Shown here piece by piece: positions 1 through 9,813 of a stretch of 64,000 nt of DNA. This stretch comes from Stenotrophomonas maltophilia. GTDB taxonomy: Bacteria > Pseudomonadota > Gammaproteobacteria > Xanthomonadales > Xanthomonadaceae. The position numbers and the translations under genes were made by a program. Position 1 is the first letter of the stretch, and each line of letters starts with the position of its first letter. The notes below the pieces were generated by a model. It was not told the origin of the DNA. It searched no databases and was given only the letters and a program-made list of their open reading frames with translations. The DNA lies in assembly GCF_003205835.1 (NCBI RefSeq), contig NZ_CP029773.1, forward strand, positions 1,768,501 through 1,832,500, given 5' to 3'.

Positions 1-1
1 C

Positions 2-1501
2 CTGGGCGGCGGTGGCTTCTTCCTGCTGCACGACGCGGCTACCGGCAAGGATGTGATGCTGGATGCGCGCGAGACCGCACCGGCCGCTGCGACCCCGCAG
101 GCGTTCCTCGACAAGCAGGGCAACCTCGACCGTGACCGCTCGGTCAACGGTGCCTGGTCGGCCGGTATTCCTGGTCTGCCCGCAGCGCTGGTCGAGCTGT
201 CGGCCAAGCACGGCAAGCTGCCATTGGCGACCTCGCTGCAGCCGGCGATCCGCATCGCGCGCGAAGGCTTCCCGGTGTACGACCGCATGGCCAAGGGCTA
301 TGCCTCGCGCCGTGAAGTGATGGAGCGCTATCCCGGAACGCGCGAGGTCTACCTGCGCAACGGCAAGCCGATCGCCAGCGGTGACCTGTTCAAGCAGCCG
401 GAGCTGGCACAGACGCTGGAGCGCCTGGCCGCAGGTGGTTTCGATGGCTTCTACAAGGGCCAGACCGGAACGCTGTTGCTGGCCGGCGTGAAGCAGGCCG
501 GCGGCAAGTGGACCGCTGAAGAGCTGGCCGGTTACCGCGTGAAGCAGCGCGAGCCGATCGTGTTCAACTACAACGGCTGGAAGATCACCACCGCGCCGCC
601 GCCGTCGTCCGGTGGCATCGCGCTGGCCAGCATGCTGCAGATCCTGGAGGGCTGGGATATCAAGAAGATGGACCCGGCGCACCGCACCCACCTGGTGGTG
701 GAGTCGATGCGTCGCGCCTACCGCGACCGCACCTTCTTCCTCGGCGATCCGGACTTCGTGCAGATCCCGCAGAAGGTGCTGACCAGCAAGGACTATGCAC
801 AGGGCCTGCGGGCGACCATCCATCCGGAGAAGGCCACGCCCAGCGACCTGCTGTCGGGCAACCCGACGCCGCTGGAAGACGACGAGACCACGCACTTCTC
901 GATCATCGACCGCGACGGCAACCGCGTCGGCGCCACCCAGACCGTCAACCTGCTGTACGGCTCGGGGCTGATTCCCAAGGGCACCGGCGTGCTGCTGAAC
1001 AACGAGATGGACGACTTCGCGCTGAAGCCGGGCACGCCCAATGCGTTCGGCGTGATGGGCTATGAAGCCAATGCGCCGAAGCCGGGCAAGCGCATGCTCA
1101 GCTCGATGACGCCGACCTTCATGGAGAACGCCGACAAGGTGGTGGTGCTGGGCACCCCGGGTGGCAGCCGCATCATCACCATGGTGCTGCTGGGCATCCT
1201 CGGCTACGACGACGGCCTGGATGCGCAGCAGGTTGCCGCACTGCCGCGCTACCACCACCAGTGGCTGCCGGACCTGATCGAAGCCGAGGACGATGCGTTC
1301 GACGCGGCGACGGTGAAGCAGCTGCAGGCGATGGGCCACAAAATCGACCTGCCCGGCGATGTCGCCGCAGGCGGCCGTGGGTCCAGTCACGTGTGGGGCA
1401 ACCTGCAGACCGTGGAATGGGACCGCAAGACGAACACGCTGTTCGGCGGCAGCGATCCCCGTAACCCGGTGGGCAGCGCCCAGGTCGTACCAGCACGCTG
1501 A
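2..1501 (+). CDS. ggt: Gamma-glutamyltranspeptidase, 5' end outside window
   Basis: Ntn-hydrolase that cleaves gamma-glutamyl bonds of glutathione and related peptides, normally exported to the periplasm. The frame is open from base 2, and the first residues (LGGGGFFLLHD) match the conserved Gly-rich stretch near the N-terminus of the family, so the signal peptide and roughly the first 70-100 residues lie upstream. The maturation site and catalytic Thr are seen in DDETTHFSIID near residue 295 of the visible part. The small-subunit motifs PPPSSGG, GSGLIPKGTGVLLNNEMDDF and SSMTPTF follow in order. The gene ends at TGA 1499-1501, just before a SMAG repeat and a strong terminator. Identification is secure; only the true start is unknown. 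Confidence 0.93.
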   Translation: MGGGGFFLLHDAATGKDVMLDARETAPAAATPQAFLDKQGNLDRDRSVNGAWSAGIPGLPAALVELSAKHGKLPLATSLQPAIRIAREGFPVYDRMAKGYASRREVMERYPGTREVYLRNGKPIASGDLFKQPELAQTLERLAAGGFDGFYKGQTGTLLLAGVKQAGGKWTAEELAGYRVKQREPIVFNYNGWKITTAPPPSSGGIALASMLQILEGWDIKKMDPAHRTHLVVESMRRAYRDRTFFLGDPDFVQIPQKVLTSKDYAQGLRATIHPEKATPSDLLSGNPTPLEDDETTHFSIIDRDGNRVGATQTVNLLYGSGLIPKGTGVLLNNEMDDFALKPGTPNAFGVMGYEANAPKPGKRMLSSMTPTFMENADKVVVLGTPGGSRIITMVLLGILGYDDGLDAQQVAALPRYHHQWLPDLIEAEDDAFDAATVKQLQAMGHKIDLPGDVAAGGRGSSHVWGNLQTVEWDRKTNTLFGGSDPRNPVGSAQVVPAR

Positions 1502-1505
1502 TACG

Positions 1506-1528
1506 GTAGCGCCGGCCGCTGGCCGGCA
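1506..1528 (+). repeat. SMAG-type REP palindrome
   Basis: GTAG head followed by a GCCGGCC/GGCCGGC palindrome, the layout of Stenotrophomonas SMAG elements. It sits 5 bases after the ggt stop and before the terminator, the usual intergenic position. Confidence 0.75.
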
Positions 1529-1543
1529 ATCTGGCAGATCCCT

Positions 1544-1575
1544 GAAACCCCGCCTTTGCCGGCGGGGTTTTCAGT
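1544..1575. terminator. Rho-independent terminator after ggt
   Basis: Perfect 10-bp stem AAACCCCGCC / GGCGGGGTTT with a 6-base loop, followed by TTTTCAG. It should end ggt transcription and separate it from the hydrolase gene at 1622. Confidence 0.85.
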
Positions 1576-1621
1576 TTCCTTTCTAGCGATTATTTAACGA
1601 GCCGGCGCCGATAATCGACAC

Positions 1622-2509
<888 letters not shown>

Positions 2510-2514
2510 TGAAA

Positions 2515-2537
2515 AGGCCGGGCAATGCCCGGCCTTC
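2515..2537. terminator. Terminator after the hydrolase gene
   Basis: 9-bp perfect stem AGGCCGGGC / GCCCGGCCT around an AAT loop, 5 bases after the stop. The T-tract is short, so it may act partly as a transcript-end stabiliser. Confidence 0.65.
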
Positions 2538-2543
2538 GTGTGC

Positions 2544-2580
2544 GGGTAGATCCACGCCATGCGTGGATGGCGTTCTACCC
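2544..2580. repeat. SMAG-type palindrome in convergent spacer
   Basis: GGGTAGATCCACGC / GCGTGGATGG palindrome with an outer GGGTAG / CTACCC pair, forming a long cruciform. It lies between the 3' ends of two convergent genes and fits the ATCCACGC subtype of SMAG repeats. Confidence 0.75.
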
Positions 2581-2591
2581 GGACGTGATTG

Positions 2592-2885
2592 CTACGACGC
2601 CTTCAGGCAGCTGCTCATGAAGGTCTTGCGCGCATCACCGGCCAGCTTCTTGGCGCCGGCGTCGGCGTTGCACTTGCGCATGCGTTCCTGCTGTGCATTG
2701 ACCGGCTTGGCGTCGGCGGCATGGCCACTGAGGCAGGAGCTCTGCGCGGTCTTGTAGGCATCGCCCTTCAATCCCTTGTTCTTGGCCGAGCATTCGGCCA
2801 TGCGCTGCTGCTGCGGTGTGGTGGCGTTGGCCGCCAGGGGCAGGCTGACCAGCAGGACGGCGGCCAGCAGGAAAGAGGCTTTCAT
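2592..2885 (-). CDS. PsiF-family exported protein
   Basis: A 97-aa protein beginning MKASFLLAAVLL with a clear signal peptide cleaved after ANA. The mature part has two PsiF repeats of the form QQxRMxxC(N/S)...G...(K/T)xxSSCL, each with paired cysteines: QQQRMAECSAKN and QQERMRKCNADA. PsiF proteins are periplasmic and phosphate-starvation induced in enterobacteria; their biochemical role is unknown. The start at 2885 is preferred over upstream ATGs because it places the signal peptide at the N-terminus. Convergent with the hydrolase gene. Confidence 0.85.
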   Translation of the reverse strand: MKASFLLAAVLLVSLPLAANATTPQQQRMAECSAKNKGLKGDAYKTAQSSCLSGHAADAKPVNAQQERMRKCNADAGAKKLAGDARKTFMSSCLKAS

Positions 2886-3000
2886 CGGTGTGCTCCAAGC
2901 GGTGGCGGGTGCGCGGAGCATTCGCTTCCACACGGCAAGGCCACGTGAAGAATCGCGGTTCGGCCATGACCGCTTGCATCGGCATTCAGATCGGCGTATT

Positions 3001-3020
3001 ACTTAGCCATATGGGTAAGT
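3001..3020. promoter_or_regulatory. Near-perfect palindrome over the arsR-type start codon
   Basis: Half-sites ACTTA and TAAGT flank a CATATG core; 18 of 20 positions are symmetric. The ATG of the downstream ArsR-family gene (3011) is the second half of the core. An ArsR repressor bound here would block its own initiation region, so this is the likely autoregulatory operator (inference). Confidence 0.6.
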
Positions 3021-3370
3021 ATGATCCCGCCATCCAGGAAATCTTCCACGCGTTGGCCGACCCGACCCGTTGCGCGATCGTGGCCGCGCTGGGGCAGGGG
3101 CCGCGCACGGTGTCGATGCTGGCCGAGCCGTTCGAGATGGCCTTGCCCTCGCTGATGAAACATCTGGCTGTGCTGGAACGCAGCGGCGTGGTGCGCAGCC
3201 ACAAGCAGGGGCGCATACGCACCTGCGAACTGGTGCCGGCGCGGCTGGGCCAGGCCGAGCAATGGCTGGCCGAACAGCGTGCCATGTGGGAGGCGCGCGC
3301 CGACCGCATGGTCGATTTCGTCGAATCCCTTCACCGACAGGAGCAGGCCCATGGCCGCAGACGCAGGTAA
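3011..3370 (+). CDS. ArsR-family winged-helix regulator
   Basis: A 119-aa protein with the ArsR fold: an N-terminal helix (IQEIFHALADPTRCAIVAAL), recognition region (MALPSLMKHLAVLERSGVV) and wing (RSHKQGRIRTCEL). It lacks the CxC metal-binding motif of arsenic sensors and belongs to the group that accompanies SRPBCC proteins, so the ligand is probably not a metal. ATG 3011 is chosen over in-frame upstream codons because it starts at the family's N-terminus and sits in the operator palindrome. It overlaps the next gene by 20 bp, implying translational coupling. Confidence 0.88.
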   Translation: MGKYDPAIQEIFHALADPTRCAIVAALGQGPRTVSMLAEPFEMALPSLMKHLAVLERSGVVRSHKQGRIRTCELVPARLGQAEQWLAEQRAMWEARADRMVDFVESLHRQEQAHGRRRR

Positions 3371-3830
3371 CAACCCCGACACTGATCTGGTCATCAGCCG
3401 TGTGCTCAACGCACCGCGCGCCGCCTTGTGGCGTGCGTGGACCGACCCGGAACTGCTGCGCCAGTGGTGGTGCCCGAAGCCCTGGACCACCGAGGTGCGT
3501 GCATTCGACCTGCGCCCCGGCGGGGCCTTCCACACCTTCATGCAGGGCCCTGATGGCGGCAGCAGTGACAATCCGGGCAGCTTCCTGGAGATCGTGCCGC
3601 AGCAGCGCCTGGTGTTCACCTCGATGCTGGGGCCAGGCTGGCGACCGCAGTCACCGTGGCTGGGCTTCACCGCCGTCATCACCATGGAGGACGAGGGGCC
3701 GGGCTGCCGCTACACCGCGCGGGTGATGCATCCGGACAAGGCCCTGCGTGACCAGCATGAGCAGCTGGGCTTCTTCGACGGCTGGAACACCGTCATCGGC
3801 CAGCTGGAAGCCTTCGCAGCCGGCCTGTAG
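3351..3830 (+). CDS. SRPBCC (AHSA1-type) domain protein
   Basis: A 159-aa START-like fold protein of the AHSA1 group. Visible hallmarks are RVLNAPRAALWRAWTDPELL, the QWWCPKPW tryptophan motif, the FHTFMQGPDG hairpin, and a C-terminal amphipathic helix (FDGWNTVIGQLEAF). Such proteins bind hydrophobic ligands and are usually co-transcribed with an ArsR repressor, as here. The start lies inside the end of the arsR-type gene. No catalytic function can be assigned. Confidence 0.87.
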   Translation: MAADAGNNPDTDLVISRVLNAPRAALWRAWTDPELLRQWWCPKPWTTEVRAFDLRPGGAFHTFMQGPDGGSSDNPGSFLEIVPQQRLVFTSMLGPGWRPQSPWLGFTAVITMEDEGPGCRYTARVMHPDKALRDQHEQLGFFDGWNTVIGQLEAFAAGL

Positions 3831-3845
3831 GCCGGCATCCGGGAT

Positions 3846-3930
3846 GGGGTCAGAGCCCTTTCTGCGAAAGGGATCCGACCCCCGCGGTGTTGGGGTCAGA
3901 TCCCTTTCGGCACGAAAGGGCTCTGACCCC
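3846..3930. repeat. Two tandem inverted repeats of the GGGGTCAGA family
   Basis: Two hairpins, 3846-3882 and 3892-3930, each framed by GGGGTCAGA(G/T)CCCTTT and its complement (AAAGGG..C.GACCCC). They fill the convergent spacer between the SRPBCC gene and upp and could act as a bidirectional transcript end. They differ from the GTAG-headed SMAG units. Confidence 0.7.
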
Positions 3931-3941
3931 GGTTCGGCGGT

Positions 3942-4574
3942 TCAGCCGACGCGGGTACCGAAGATGCGGTCGCCGGCATCGCCCAGGCCCGGCAGGATGT
4001 AACCCTTGTCGTTGAGCTGGGCATCGATGGCCGCGGTGTAGATCTCCACGTCCGGGTGCACAGCCTTGACCGCTTCGATGCCTTCCGGCGCGGCCACCAG
4101 GAAGATGCCCTTGATGCGGCGGGCACCGGCCCGCTTGAGCATGTCGATGGTGGCGATCAGGGTGCCGCCGGTGGCCAGCATCGGGTCCAGGATCAGCGCG
4201 TCGCGCTCTTCCAGGCGGCCGGTCAGGCGCTCGAAGTAGGGCACTGGCTGCAGGGTTTCCTCATCACGCTGCAGGCCGACCACGCTGACGCGTGCTGCCG
4301 GGATCAGCGACAGCACGCCGCTGAGCATGCCCAGGCCGGCGCGCAGGATCGGCACCACGGTGATCTTGGCACCGGCGATGCGCTGCACGGTGACCGGGCC
4401 GGCCCAGCCGGGCAGGGTGTGCGGCTCGGTGTCCAGGTCGGCAGTGGCCTCGTAGGCCAGCAGGGTGCCGAGCTCGTTGGCCAGTTCGCGGAAATCCTTG
4501 GTGCTGAGCGCGGCATTGCGCATCAGGCCGATCTTGTGCTGCACCAACGGGTGGCGCACTTCGACGATCTTCAT
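3942..4574 (-). CDS. upp: Uracil phosphoribosyltransferase
   Basis: Converts uracil and PRPP to UMP (pyrimidine salvage). At 210 aa it has the normal length. It starts [19 protein letters not shown], contains [10 protein letters not shown], and carries the PRPP-binding loop DPMLATGGT with the uracil-binding C-terminus [16 protein letters not shown]. The ATG at 4574 gives the canonical N-terminus; an in-frame ATG 11 codons upstream is rejected. It is divergent from the TonB-dependent receptor gene. Confidence 0.97.
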   Translation of the reverse strand: MKIVEVRHPLVQHKIGLMRNAALSTKDFRELANELGTLLAYEATADLDTEPHTLPGWAGPVTVQRIAGAKITVVPILRAGLGMLSGVLSLIPAARVSVVGLQRDEETLQPVPYFERLTGRLEERDALILDPMLATGGTLIATIDMLKRAGARRIKGIFLVAAPEGIEAVKAVHPDVEIYTAAIDAQLNDKGYILPGLGDAGDRIFGTRVG

Positions 4575-4741
4575 GGTCGGGAAGGGGAAAAGGAGAGAGG
4601 GCGCCATTTTGCCGGATCGGCGGGCCGAACCCCAAACCGGGCCGTGGCCCTGGTACGCGAAATGTGCAGATGCATGTCATTGCCATGCAACCTTGCGGAC
4701 ATACCGTGCAGACCCATTCTTAACAGGAATGGGGATTCCCA

Positions 4742-7324
4742 GTGCATATCAAGACTCCGTTGGCCGTTGCCATCACCCTGACCCTGGCGATGGGGGCCGC
4801 AGCACCGCTGCAGGCCGCCGGGCAGCAGGCGATTGCCGCCACCGGCGCCGTGGCCGCCGATGCGGTCGATCTGGACCGCATCGAAGTGCGCGCCCAGCTC
4901 GAGGCGCAGATCCGTGCGGTCGACCTCAAGCGCAGCAGCAACGCGATCGAAGACGCGGTGTCGTCCGATGCCCTGGGCCAGTACCCGGACAAGAACGTGG
5001 CCGAGTCACTGCAGCGCCTGCCGGGCATCAGTGTGACCCGCGACCAGGGCGAAGGCCGCTACGTGGTCGTGCGCGGACTGGATGCCAACCTCAACAGCGT
5101 CAGCGTCGACGGCATCGCCATCGGCACCCCGGACAACTCCAGCCGCGCCGCACCGATGGACGTGATCCCGTCCGATTCGACCGAGCGCCTGCGCGTGGTC
5201 AAATCGCCGACCCCGGACATGCCGGGTGATGCCATCGGTGGCGCGATCCTGGTCGAGACCGCTTCGGCGTTCGATCGTGATGGCCGCAGCCTGCGCGCCA
5301 AGATCGAAGGCAGCCACCAGCAGCTTTCGGGCGAGACCAGCCCGAAGGCCGCCTTCAACTACAGCGAAGTGTTCAACAACACCTTCGGCATCGCCGCCGG
5401 CGTGAACTACCAGAAGCGGACGTTCGAATCGGACAACAGCGAAGTGGAATACGGTGATGTCAGCGGCAACAAGGATCTGACCACCACCCGTCCAGGCGAA
5501 ATCACCGCGCTGAACCTGCAGAACCGCAAGTACGAGATCGAGCGCAAGCGCATCGGCGCCAACCTCAATCTCGACTGGCGCCCGAACGAGGACAGTCGCT
5601 ACTACCTGCGCACGCTGTACAGCCAGTTCGACGATGCCGAAACCCGCCAGCGCGTGATCTTCAACTTCAACAACGCCGACATGATCGCCACCGGCACCGA
5701 CCAGTATCGACTGGCCGGCATGCCGAAGGATTCGATCGACAAGCGCATGCGCTACCGCACCAAGGAAGAGAACACATTCGCCGCCAGCCTCGGTGGCGAG
5801 AACACGCTGACCGACGCGGTGCTGGACTACAAGATCGGCTATACCCGCACCGAAGAACGCGTGGACGACGAGATCGAGTCGCGCTTCAAGCTCAACGGCA
5901 AAGCCTTCAATGGCACGTTGGACCAGCGCAGCCGCCTGCCCACCTACACCTTCGACAACGACCAGTGGCTGGACAACGCCAACTACAAGTTCGATCGTGT
6001 GGTGGCCAAGCCGAAGAAGGTGGACGACGAGGAGCGCAGCGCGCAGGTCAACATCCGCTTCGACGGCGACAACAGCAGCTACAAGTTCGGCCTGCTCGGC
6101 CGCTGGCGCGACCGTGACGTGAACGTCGATGAGGCGTCGCTGCGCGTGGGCCCGGCGATCAAGCTCAGCGACTGGACCACCGGTTCGCCGGAACACCGCC
6201 ATGGCCTGATGGGGCAGGGCATGGACTCTTCGGCGATGCGCAGCTACTGGTCGCAGCACAGTGGCGAGTACAGCGCCCGTCCGCAGGACGTCGGTGGCAA
6301 CGCCGCGACGTCTCTGGAAGGCGACTACACCGCGCGCGAAGACGTGTTCGCCAGCTATGCGATGGGCACCTGGGACATCGGTGCGCTGCGCGTGATCGGC
6401 GGCGTGCGTGTGGAGAACACCCGCTTCAGCGCCACCGGCAATCGCGTGGACGTGGCCAAGGACGGGCGCTCCTACACCGCGACCCGGGTCACCGCCAGCA
6501 AGAGCTACAACAACGTACTGCCGGGGCTGCACCTGCGTTACGACGCCAGCGACGACTGGGTGTTCCGCTTCGCCGCCAACAAGACGGTGGCCCGCCCGGG
6601 CTTCGGCGATGCCTCGCCGCGCATTGGCCTGGCCCGCAACGACAATGAAGTGCGCCTGGGCAACCCGGAGCTGGATCCGTACGAGTCGACCAATATCGAC
6701 CTGTCGGTGGAGAAGTACATCGGCGACAGCGGCATCCTCTCGCTGGGCGTGTTCCACAAGTCGATCGACGGCTACATCGTGCAGGTCCGACAGGGCGGCA
6801 CCGACGGCATCTACGACGGCCTGCCGGTGGTGACCTCGATCAATGGCGACAAGGCCAAGGTGCGCGGCGCCGAATTCAACTGGCAGCAGCAGCTGTCGTT
6901 CCTGCCGACCGGCTGGGATGGCCTGCTGGTGGGTGCCAGCGGCACTTGGCTGGACACTGATTTCGACCCGGGCCTGGCCAAGCGCGCCGGTGAGGACTTC
7001 ACCCTGCCGCGTGCCTCGAAGAACGTGTACAGCGCGCACATCGGCTATGAGAAGTACGGACTGAGCACCCGTGTGGCGGCCGTGCACCGCAGTGAGTATC
7101 TGGATACCCTTGGTGCCGGCCGTGCCTTCGATATCTTCGTTGCGCCGAACACCCAGCTCGATTTCTCGCTGGACTACAAGTTCACCCCGCGGGTGAGCAT
7201 GTATTTCGAAGCACAGAACCTGCTGGACAAGCCGCTTGAGCTGTACCAGGGCACGCGCTCGCGCACCCTGCAGATGGAGGAATACGGTCGTACCTACGCG
7301 CTCGGCCTGAAGGTGGCACTGTGA
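4742..7324 (+). CDS. TonB-dependent outer-membrane receptor, first gene of a phosphate-release operon
   Basis: An 860-aa protein starting at GTG 4742, with a signal peptide ending around LQAAG. The plug domain follows (about residues 60-170: VSSDALGQYPDKNVAESLQRLPGISV, then GLDANLNSVSVDG), then a 22-strand barrel ending in YGRTYALGLKVAL with the terminal aromatic/hydrophobic pattern. A short N-terminal segment (VDLDRIEVRAQ) resembles a TonB box. The next three genes encode a phytase-like lipoprotein, a phosphatase and an exported pyrophosphatase with overlapping or near-zero spacing. The receptor therefore probably imports a phosphorylated or phosphate-containing substrate (inference). No LacI or sigma/anti-sigma partner is adjacent. 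Confidence 0.9.
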   Translation: MHIKTPLAVAITLTLAMGAAAPLQAAGQQAIAATGAVAADAVDLDRIEVRAQLEAQIRAVDLKRSSNAIEDAVSSDALGQYPDKNVAESLQRLPGISVTRDQGEGRYVVVRGLDANLNSVSVDGIAIGTPDNSSRAAPMDVIPSDSTERLRVVKSPTPDMPGDAIGGAILVETASAFDRDGRSLRAKIEGSHQQLSGETSPKAAFNYSEVFNNTFGIAAGVNYQKRTFESDNSEVEYGDVSGNKDLTTTRPGEITALNLQNRKYEIERKRIGANLNLDWRPNEDSRYYLRTLYSQFDDAETRQRVIFNFNNADMIATGTDQYRLAGMPKDSIDKRMRYRTKEENTFAASLGGENTLTDAVLDYKIGYTRTEERVDDEIESRFKLNGKAFNGTLDQRSRLPTYTFDNDQWLDNANYKFDRVVAKPKKVDDEERSAQVNIRFDGDNSSYKFGLLGRWRDRDVNVDEASLRVGPAIKLSDWTTGSPEHRHGLMGQGMDSSAMRSYWSQHSGEYSARPQDVGGNAATSLEGDYTAREDVFASYAMGTWDIGALRVIGGVRVENTRFSATGNRVDVAKDGRSYTATRVTASKSYNNVLPGLHLRYDASDDWVFRFAANKTVARPGFGDASPRIGLARNDNEVRLGNPELDPYESTNIDLSVEKYIGDSGILSLGVFHKSIDGYIVQVRQGGTDGIYDGLPVVTSINGDKAKVRGAEFNWQQQLSFLPTGWDGLLVGASGTWLDTDFDPGLAKRAGEDFTLPRASKNVYSAHIGYEKYGLSTRVAAVHRSEYLDTLGAGRAFDIFVAPNTQLDFSLDYKFTPRVSMYFEAQNLLDKPLELYQGTRSRTLQMEEYGRTYALGLKVAL

Positions 7325-8439
7325 TGGGGCGTGGCATCACCTTCCTGGCGGTCGCGCTCGCGGCGACCCTGGCCGCCGGCTGCACGCCGGCGACCAGCAA
7401 CGATCCGGCCGCGGCCCCCACGGCAGCGAAAGCCGGGGGCGCGCGCACGGTGACCACCATCGCCGAAGCCTTCCTGTCACCGATGACCCCGGCCGACAAC
7501 ATCGACTCGCCGGCGGCCTGGCGCGCGCCGGACGGCGCGCTGTGGCTGATCGCCACCGCCAAGGCCACCGACAAGCTGGTGGTCTACGACGGCAGCACCG
7601 GCCAGCACCTGCGTGACGTCGGCAGCAGCGGCACCGCACCGGGGCAGTTCGACCGCCCAAACGGCATCGCGGTGACCGACGACCTGCTGTGGATCGTGGA
7701 GCGCGACAATCACCGCGTGCAGGTGCTGAGCCTGCCGGACTTCACGCCGCTGGCGACCTTCGCTGCGGACGACCTGCGCAAGCCGTACGGGCTGTGGGTC
7801 GACCGCCGTGCCGATGGCTACAGCGTCTACGTCACCGACTCCTGGGACAACGGCGAGGATGCGCAGGGGCGTGACATCCTGCCGCCGCTGGCCGAGCTGG
7901 ACAAGCGCGTACGCCAGTACCACGTGACCCGCGACGGCGCGAAGGTCGAGGCGAAGCTGGTGGCCAGCATCGGCGATACCACCGAGGCCGGTGCGCTGCG
8001 CGTGGTCGAGTCGATCTGGGGCGACCCCGAGAACGACCGACTGCTGATCGCCGAAGAGGACGAGAGCTACGCCAGCGAGTTCAAGGTCTACACCCTGGCC
8101 GGACGCTTCACCGGCACCACGTTCGGCCGCGACGTGTTCAAGGCGCAGGCCGAAGGCGTGACCCTGCGCACCTGCGGCAAGGACGGCTGGTGGATCACCA
8201 CCGAGCAGGGCAAGCAACGCAGCGTATTCCACCTGTTCGACCGGCATACGCTGAAGCCGGTCGGCGCGTTCCAGGGCAACACCGTGGCCAACACCGATGG
8301 CATCTGGATGATGCAGCAGCCCAGCACGCGCTTCCCGCACGGTGCGCTGTATGCGGTGCACGACGACCAGGGCGTGGTGGCCTTCGACTGGGAGAGCATC
8401 GCCAAGCAGCTCGCGCTGCCGCTGGAGTGTGGCGCATGA
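7324..8439 (+). CDS. Beta-propeller phytase-like lipoprotein
   Basis: A 371-aa protein with a lipoprotein signal (TLAAGCTPA), so it is probably anchored in a membrane facing the periplasm. The body has beta-propeller repeats typical of 3-phytases: NIDSPAAWRAPDGALWLI near the start (compare the calcium-binding D-x-D-x-P-A-x-W motif), RPNGIAV, an acidic IAEEDESYASEFKVY and TDGIWMM near the end. Phytases release phosphate from inositol hexakisphosphate. It starts at ATG 7324, overlapping the receptor stop (TGATG); GTG 7321 is an alternative. Function is by fold; activity is not proven by sequence. Confidence 0.8.
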   Translation: MGRGITFLAVALAATLAAGCTPATSNDPAAAPTAAKAGGARTVTTIAEAFLSPMTPADNIDSPAAWRAPDGALWLIATAKATDKLVVYDGSTGQHLRDVGSSGTAPGQFDRPNGIAVTDDLLWIVERDNHRVQVLSLPDFTPLATFAADDLRKPYGLWVDRRADGYSVYVTDSWDNGEDAQGRDILPPLAELDKRVRQYHVTRDGAKVEAKLVASIGDTTEAGALRVVESIWGDPENDRLLIAEEDESYASEFKVYTLAGRFTGTTFGRDVFKAQAEGVTLRTCGKDGWWITTEQGKQRSVFHLFDRHTLKPVGAFQGNTVANTDGIWMMQQPSTRFPHGALYAVHDDQGVVAFDWESIAKQLALPLECGA

Positions 8440-9803
8440 GCCGGCAGTGCGTGATGCGCGCGCTGGCGCTGGGCCTGCTGCTGGCGTTGCCGTCGCTGTC
8501 GTTCGCGGCGGCCGAGCCGAATACCCAGGTGCCGGCGGGCAGCCGCCACTACGCAGCGACGACGGTGCCGGACCGCATCGTCGCCTCGCCGGCGGTGGAT
8601 CCCAGCCACGGTTTCGCCGTGGCCTGGCGTACCGATGGCAGCGTGCAGGCGCCGCTGCTGGAAATCGCCCTGGCCGGGGATTCGCCGGCCATCGAGGGCA
8701 TCCGCCAGGTGCGCGCAACGACCCGCGCGCTGCAGACGGAGAACGGGTTGTCGCATCACCATCGTGCCGACATCAGCGGCCTGCAGCCGGACACCCAGTA
8801 CGTCTACCGCGTGCAGGGCAATGGCAGTTGGAGTGCCTGGAACCAGCTGCGTACGCTGGCCGCGGCCAACCAGCCGCTGACCCTGCTGTACTTCGGTGAT
8901 ACCCAGAACAAGAACGTCAGCCATGTCAGCCGCGTGGTGCGTGCCGCGCAGAAGGCTGCACCGCAGGCGCGGGTGAGCCTGTTCGCCGGTGACCTGGTCA
9001 GTGGCGGCGACAACATGGATGACAGCGAGTGGGGCGAGTGGTTTGCCGCCACCGGCTGGCTGGCGCAGGAAACGCTGGTGGCCCCGGCCATCGGCAACCA
9101 CGAGTACTTCGAGGAATTCGAGGACACCCCGCAGGAGCGCCGCGTGCTGGGCCGACACTGGCCGGTGACCTTCGCGCTGCCGGGCAATGGCGCCGCCGCC
9201 GCGCAGCAGACCAGCTACTGGTTCGACGCGCAGGGCGTGCGCGTGGCGGTGGTCGATGGCACCTCGGCACTCGATCTCGGCACGGCCAAGGCACAGGCAC
9301 AGTGGCTGGACACGGTTCTGACTGGCAACCCGCAGCCGTGGACCATCGTATTGCTGCACCAGCCGTTCTACTCGCCGCGCGAAGGGCGCGAGAACGCCGC
9401 GCTGCGTGACGTGCTGTTGCCGGTGGTACGTCGCCACAACGTCGATCTGGTGCTGCAGGGCCACGATCACACCTATGGCCGTCGTGGCGAGGGGCAGGCT
9501 GCGACGCCGCAGTACGTGGTGACCGTGGCCGGGCCGAAGCAGTACCGCCTTTCCGACGAAGCCCGCAGGACGATGGATCCGGTGGCCGAAGATACCCAGC
9601 TGTTCCAGGTGCTGAACATCGACCCGCAACACCTGCGCTACGAAGCGCGCACGGTGACCGGACGGCTCTACGATGCCTTCGAACTGCGCCGTGATGCCAA
9701 GGGTGGCAAGCAGCGCACGGAGCTGACCGAAGGCCGCATCACGCCACGCGACTGCCCGCGCGCGCAGACCGCCAAGGGTCGCGCCGACCGTTGCTGGGAA
9801 TAA
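8436..9803 (+). CDS. Purple acid phosphatase-like metallophosphoesterase, exported
   Basis: A 455-aa protein with a signal peptide (ALGLLLALPSLSFAAA). An N-terminal fibronectin-like domain typical of purple acid phosphatases spans roughly residues 40-145 (GLQPDTQYVYRVQG). The catalytic domain carries the metal motifs in order: FGDTQNK, FAGDLVSGGDN, GNHEY, LLHQPFY and QGHDHTYGR. It should hydrolyse phosphate monoesters in the periplasm or outside the cell. The ATGA overlap with the phytase-like gene shows translational coupling. Confidence 0.88.
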   Translation: MSRQCVMRALALGLLLALPSLSFAAAEPNTQVPAGSRHYAATTVPDRIVASPAVDPSHGFAVAWRTDGSVQAPLLEIALAGDSPAIEGIRQVRATTRALQTENGLSHHHRADISGLQPDTQYVYRVQGNGSWSAWNQLRTLAAANQPLTLLYFGDTQNKNVSHVSRVVRAAQKAAPQARVSLFAGDLVSGGDNMDDSEWGEWFAATGWLAQETLVAPAIGNHEYFEEFEDTPQERRVLGRHWPVTFALPGNGAAAAQQTSYWFDAQGVRVAVVDGTSALDLGTAKAQAQWLDTVLTGNPQPWTIVLLHQPFYSPREGRENAALRDVLLPVVRRHNVDLVLQGHDHTYGRRGEGQAATPQYVVTVAGPKQYRLSDEARRTMDPVAEDTQLFQVLNIDPQHLRYEARTVTGRLYDAFELRRDAKGGKQRTELTEGRITPRDCPRAQTAKGRADRCWE

Positions 9804-9813
9804 AGGGATGCCG

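Noticed and set aside
4640..4741. Pho box upstream of the phosphate-release operon
   Set aside because: ATGTCAT is present, but the second half-site after the expected spacer matches poorly; not strong enough to claim.
5006..7087. Long antisense ORF through the TonB-dependent receptor
   Set aside because: A shadow of high-GC third positions; its composition is His/Val/Gln rich with no domain, while the sense frame is a complete receptor.
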